Position numbers and translations under genes: made by a program
Origin: Cyprinodon diabolis
Taxonomy: Eukaryota; Chordata; Actinopteri; Cyprinodontiformes; Cyprinodontidae
Reading direction: 5' to 3'
Assembly (NCBI GenBank): GCA_030533445.1
Contig: CM060068.1
Coordinates: forward strand, 18,257,479-18,321,478
Length of the DNA: 64,000 bases
In this document: positions 60,601 to 64,000 of the stretch, piece by piece
How positions within the stretch are numbered: position 1 is the stretch's first letter
Layout: every line of letters begins with the position of its first letter
The notes under the pieces: generated by a model
Databases searched by the model: none
The model's input: the letters and a program-made list of their open reading frames with translations, nothing else
Told to the model about the DNA's origin: nothing

Positions 60601-62681
60601 ATTGACATGACATTTTCGCCAGATGTCGGTACAAATCCATGCATTCCACACATGCAAACAAACCATAGATGTCTAGAAATGACGTTATGTGTAATAATGT
60701 GGAATGTCACAGCGAAAAAGTATTGAACACATAAAGAAAGGGAGGTGCAAGTTGCAATGGAAAGCCAAGACACCAGCCAATATCTCTCAGTAACTACAAA
60801 GCAATCCTGCGCCTTGTCCGTGTAAATTAATATCAGCTGGTTCCGTCCGAAATGATCGCCTATGAAAAGTTGTCTCTGGTATCACACAAGAAATATCCCA
60901 TGTTGGGTGAAAGTAAAGAGCTTTCTGAAGCCCTCTGCAATCTTATTGTTCCAAATCATAATGATGGTATTGGTTACAGAAGGATTTCTAAACTTCTGAA
61001 TGTTCCAGTGAGCACTGTTGGCGCCATAATCCAGAGGTCGAAAGAACATAATTGCACCATAAACCATGACCAGGTGCTCCTTGTAAGATTTCTGACAGAG
61101 GAGTGAAAAGAATTATAAGAAGAGTTGTCTAAGAGCATAATATCAGTTGTGGAGTGCTATAGAAAGACCTGGAATTAGCAGGTACAGTTGTTTTCAAGAA
61201 AAGAAAAGTACTGCAGTACTGCCCTGGCCAGTATGCACGCTCACCATGCAAGGCTCCATTGCTTAAGAATAAGCATGTTGAAGCTCATTTAAGGTTTGCT
61301 GCACAACATTAAAACAAGTCTGTGAAATAGTGGGAGTACATCAGCCTTTCTGCACTTTGATCCAGGAAACAAGATTATGACCAAAAGACTTGCAGCTGTA
61401 ACTGTTGTAAAAGTCCTTAAAAGGCACTGACTCATGGTTAGGATCAGTGTTCTTTATTTTGGGTCTCTTCTGAAGGCAAATCATTGCAAAGGATTTCTTT
61501 CTGGGATTGAGCTAAATAACTATGCACAGATATTTAATTGTAAAATAAAAAAAACTAGAATGCAATATTCACTTTTTTTCCCCACTTTGCCTAATAAATT
61601 CCCAGTAAAACACAGAGAGGTTTGTGGTTGTCATGTGACATGAAAGTTCATAGGATATAAATACTTTTTCCAAGGCACTGTACTTGTTTAATACACACAA
61701 ATCCCACATATATTTGACAAGCTTGTAAAAATGTGAGAATATATGAATCTCTAAAGCTGGGTCTAGACTGTCAAATGTAATTAAAATAGGATTTCCATTG
61801 TAAAAATAATTCTAGCTTCACTATTTGAAGCTTGTTTGTTAAGTCTGTCTCTGTTTGTCCGTAATTAACAGAAAGCTGTGAGTCATTTCTGGTAATTTAC
61901 TGAGGGACACATTAAGAAATGTTTATTTTTTTCCAGCAGAATGCAGCTGAAGTTACAGACAGAGCTCAATTCAAAGATGTAACATCCTTTAAAGATGATG
62001 TGTAGTAACAGAAATTCACCTGCGGATGGCGACAGTCATTGCTTCTGAGGAGCTGGCACATGGACAGATCACCTCAGGTCGGAGCCCACGTGCCTGAAAC
62101 ACGTTTAGGAAGGCGTCGCAGGACGATATCGACCCTACAGTAACACACACACACTCAGTCTGATGCATTAGATAAAAAACCGAGCTGGAAAACATTAATG
62201 TCTTGTAGCAAGTGTGCTCACATGGGTTAGCACCATCGGCCACGATCAGCATCCGAAGAGAGCTCAGACTGATGTCTCTCTGGTCTCTCTGGGCCAGCAG
62301 AGACCAGTGCATGTCCCTGGACTTCACCACAGCTACCCGCGCTGCACAGGTGATGGAAAGACAAAGAGAATCACTGATGAAAGCCCCTCTTTCATCTCAA
62401 CTGACAGCCAACCACATCCTTTGTTCTGAGGCGAACCCAGAAAAGGTCAAAGCACATAAATGGGAATTTTATTCAACTCAATCAATGAGTTAAATAAAAT
62501 TCAAACACTATAATAAGCTTTAGATATAGAAGTAAACATGAGTAGCAGTTTATTTTACTAAGTAAAACAATGTGATAACTCGCTCACCTTTGTACATGTG
62601 AACTTTCTGTATCCAGGACAGGGGGTTGACTTTCATCAAGGAGTAGGGAATGCTGATGACATGCATCCGATTCATGACGCT
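45646..62681 (-). CDS. dip2a: Disco-interacting protein 2 homolog, DIP2A-like (3' part, 24 exons)
   Basis: Exons, in gene order: 62681-62588, 62341-62222, 62134-62020, 59927-59788, 59622-59486, 59335-59255, 58656-58529, 58416-58302, 58018-57817, 57691-57582, 56796-56716, 55969-55852, 55730-55609, 55430-55319, 55202-55093, 54955-54825, 54752-54584, 53865-53695, 50237-50176, 50049-49992, 49872-49798, 46392-46218, 46109-45986, 45898-45646. All have consensus splice sites and agreeing phases, total 3,003 nt (about 1,000 of roughly 1,570 residues), no stops. The product has the rest of the first and the whole second AMP-binding (acyl-CoA-ligase/FAAL-like) domain of DIP2. Landmarks are [76 protein letters not shown] and the end [10 protein letters not shown]. 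Residues such as [11 protein letters not shown] and [20 protein letters not shown] favour DIP2A over DIP2B/C, from memory. DIP2 proteins act in lipid and acyl metabolism and in neurons. The N-terminal DMAP1-binding region lies beyond the right edge. Confidence 0.85.
46393..47648. other. DIP2 intron with an internal duplication
   Basis: About 46505-46770 and 47262-47572 are diverged direct copies, sharing ATACAACAGCT, TAAAAATAATAGCTTCA, ATTTCTATTTAGACTAA and AATTTCCTTTTTGTGCT. They are separated by about 500 bp. No coding content is recognised. Confidence 0.55.
47649..49006. mobile_element. hAT element with perfect 8-bp duplication
   Basis: Flanked by identical TTAGTAGA (47641-47648 and 49007-49014). 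The ends CAGTGATGGG and CCCAACACTG are hAT-type inverted termini. Near the tips are many GTAAC/GTTAC motifs, often in opposite orientations. It is 1,358 bp. An internal frame from about 48110 ([19 protein letters not shown]) may be an N-terminal transposase remnant but runs into a GGAT microsatellite. It lies in a DIP2 intron. Confidence 0.85.
48366..48470. repeat. (GGAT)n microsatellite
   Basis: About 100 bp of GGAT tetranucleotide repeats inside the hAT element. A short GATA run follows at about 48578-48600. Confidence 0.95.
50485..50752. mobile_element. Short MITE with CACTGCAAAAA ends
   Basis: Starts CACTGCAAAAAATC and ends TTTTTTGCAGTG, a terminal inverted repeat common in fish MITEs. 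It is 268 bp, AT-rich and non-coding. No clear target duplication was seen. It lies in the 3.5-kb DIP2 intron. Confidence 0.55.
52185..53233. mobile_element. Foldback element with long inverted arms
   Basis: Starts AGGGATGCACGATATATTCG and ends with the near complement GCTGAATATATCGTGCATCC followed by CT. The inverted arms reach inward several hundred bases: 52260-52550 and 52880-53170 are close reverse complements, for example TATGTCATCGTTATGCTACG against CGTAGCATAACGATGACATA. It is about 1.05 kb with no coding frame. As RNA from either strand it would fold into a long hairpin. Confidence 0.8.
53956..54036. repeat. 38-bp near-perfect palindrome with 5-base loop
   Basis: Left arm 53956-53993 (GCAGCTCTCTAAGGATGCAA...), loop TAAAC, right arm 53999-54036 (...TTGCATCCTTATAGAGCTGC), with one mismatch. 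It lies about 90 bp outside the DIP2 exon 53695-53865, on the acceptor side. It is probably a collapsed MITE; a precursor of a small RNA is possible but unsupported. Confidence 0.85.
54133..54493. mobile_element. hAT MITE with perfect 8-bp duplication
   Basis: Flanked by TTTCAAAC (54125-54132 and 54494-54501). Starts TAGGGCTGCAACTAAC and ends TTAGTTGTTTCAGCCCTA. It is 361 bp, with sub-terminal ATCGATTA-type motifs and no coding frame. Confidence 0.85.
57080..57527. mobile_element. TGTCA-ended repeat in a DIP2 intron
   Basis: Begins near TGTCACAGTCTTGG and ends near ATCCTGACA, with CTTAC-type matches on both sides as a possible target duplication. Its right edge lies about 55 bp from the donor of exon 57582-57691. 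It contains CTGCCCTCTTGTGTCCTCAC and similar CT-rich text. Confidence 0.45.
60533..61690 (+). mobile_element. Tc1-like transposon remnant
   Basis: Starts near ACAATGGGTGAAATAAGTTT and ends near ATACTTTTTCCAAGGCACTG, recognisable fish Tc1 ends. Fragments of transposase helix-turn-helix sequence survive around 60900-61105 ([20 protein letters not shown]), followed by stops and frameshifts. It lies in the 2.1-kb DIP2 intron. Confidence 0.6.
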
Positions 62682-64000
62682 CTGCCAGGAAAGCAGAGAG
62701 ACATCAGATAAGCCACAACACATGTACCCGGTGCATCAAAATGACTGAACACAATGTCACTGTAAACAAGATGTTATCACTCAGAGCAGCAGAGTTATGT
62801 ATGATAACTGTGCTGCATCACTGAAGGAGTCAAAACAGGTCACAACAAGTGAGCCAGCGTGTTAAAGGAAGCAACGTTTTTATGAGATCAGATGGTATTC
62901 TTCATCAGGACCTGTTAGAATTGTTTGCATGCTGATAAAGTTCTTACAGGCAGTCAGGTGGACCTATCACATCATCAGCAATACCAGAACATCAACCCCT
63001 ATACTTAATATCTAATTGCTAAAGTTTAACTTTACATTGAAGCAGGGACTGGCCTTTAAAATTACTTCTAACGTCTGTGACATTTGAATATAAAGATGAT
63101 TGTTCGAATTACAGCTTTTATATGTAAAAGAACATTAGACCATGACCCTTAGTGTAAACAATCACTAAAATTAAGTTATTACATTGATAGGGTTAGGGTT
63201 AGGGTTAGGGTTAGTAATATATAAATTAAAAAGTAAGGTATTTAAAAAAATTAAAGCAGAAAGCTGTGTAAAAATTGGATGAATCTTCTTTTCTTGTACA
63301 GTTTGTTCTTGCAGCGGCTCTGAAATAGATCTATGACTGAGGATATGTGCATTCTAACCTCAGTTCCTCTCACTATCCTCTGCAGGGCCTTTGTAGCTGG
63401 TTCTCCTACTTATGTCATGAAACCCTGTTCAGCTCATATGGCATTTCTTTTTTAATTTTAGACGAGAGTTCTAAGTGACATTTATTTTCCAAATAGTATT
63501 AGAAGAACCTTAAATATGTGCTATAACTACTGTCTTCTATAAAGGCTTCTATAAAGGCTCTAATTGGTCAGGTTAACTAAAAAAAATTCAAATTAATTAA
63601 TGCTTGAAAAAAAGTCAATATACTTTAAATACAGGTGCATTCAAATATAACTTAGTAGTAACATAAAAAAAAGTAAAACATATTACAAAGAATCACAGAA
63701 TAATATGATGATTGTTAGCTAAAGAAAATAATGAGTTCCTCAAAAACACAAAATGACGTAAGACAAACTAATAAATGGTTTTCAATAGAGTTATGACTCC
63801 GTACAGTAGATGTTGGGTCAGGGCTTGTTTTTCAGTAAGTGCTTCATTAATGCAGCATGGAGGGAATGGAAGCCCAGGTTCCTTAGATAATCGGTCATCT
63901 GCAGCATAAATCTGGTGTCTTTCTTCTTCCTCTTGCCAATACCCCATAGAGTTTTATTTATTTTTAATTAAGCACCAAAAAACTAGGCTATTGACCGGGC
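62682..64000. other. DIP2 intron continuing off the right edge
   Basis: Upstream intron of the DIP2-like gene on the minus strand. Apart from the telomere-type repeat, no exon, RNA or complete element is recognised. Confidence 0.45.
63188..63214 (+). repeat. Short interstitial telomere-type repeat
   Basis: Four consecutive TTAGGG-phase units (TAGGGTTAGGGTTAGGG...). It is too short to be a telomere and lies in AT-rich sequence right of the last DIP2 exon seen. Confidence 0.9.

Noticed and set aside
1..64000. CRISPR arrays, operons, tRNA or rRNA genes
   Set aside because: None seen; direct repeats are transposons or microsatellites and the gene structure is eukaryotic.

Overview
The window is vertebrate nuclear DNA, most likely from a ray-finned (teleost) fish. 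It has GT-AG introns, AT-rich spacers and a dense mix of DNA transposons (hAT, PIF/Harbinger, Tc1), MITEs and truncated non-LTR retrotransposons of the kind common in fish. No prokaryotic gene organisation, CRISPR array, tRNA or rRNA gene was seen. The species cannot be named from this sequence.

Layout: (1) 527-1549, minus strand: last coding exon of a C2H2 zinc-finger protein. (2) 1.6-10.5 kb: transposon-rich spacer with a hAT element, an unclassified repeat in two copies, a Harbinger-type MITE and a LINE fragment. (3) 10.5-34.3 kb, plus strand: a sacsin-like gene. Seven coding exons join in frame to 4,283 codons. They carry three HSP90-type ATPase (SIRPT/SRR) regions, a J-domain with HPD and a C-terminal HEPN domain. 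A TATA box and interferon-response-like elements precede a candidate first exon at 10.7 kb. The start exon is present twice (8.2 and 12.6 kb). The reading frame is broken by two in-frame nonsense codons and nothing else (TGA at 18214, TAA at 32075). (4) 34.3-45.3 kb: transposon-rich spacer, including a Tc1 element with an intact transposase ORF inserted beside a broken Harbinger element. (5) 45646-62681, minus strand: the last 24 coding exons of a DIP2-family gene, closest to DIP2A. All exons join in frame; the 5' exons lie beyond the right edge. Its introns hold hAT and foldback elements, a near-perfect 38-bp palindrome and a Tc1 remnant. A short interstitial telomere-type repeat is near the right end.

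The genes do not form a pathway. The most interesting locus is the sacsin-like gene: a very large chaperone/HEPN protein with interferon-type promoter elements, a duplicated start exon and two isolated nonsense codons. It could be an inducible immune-type gene, a recent pseudogene, or a segregating null allele. All identifications come from reading the sequence and recalled family knowledge; no database search was run.
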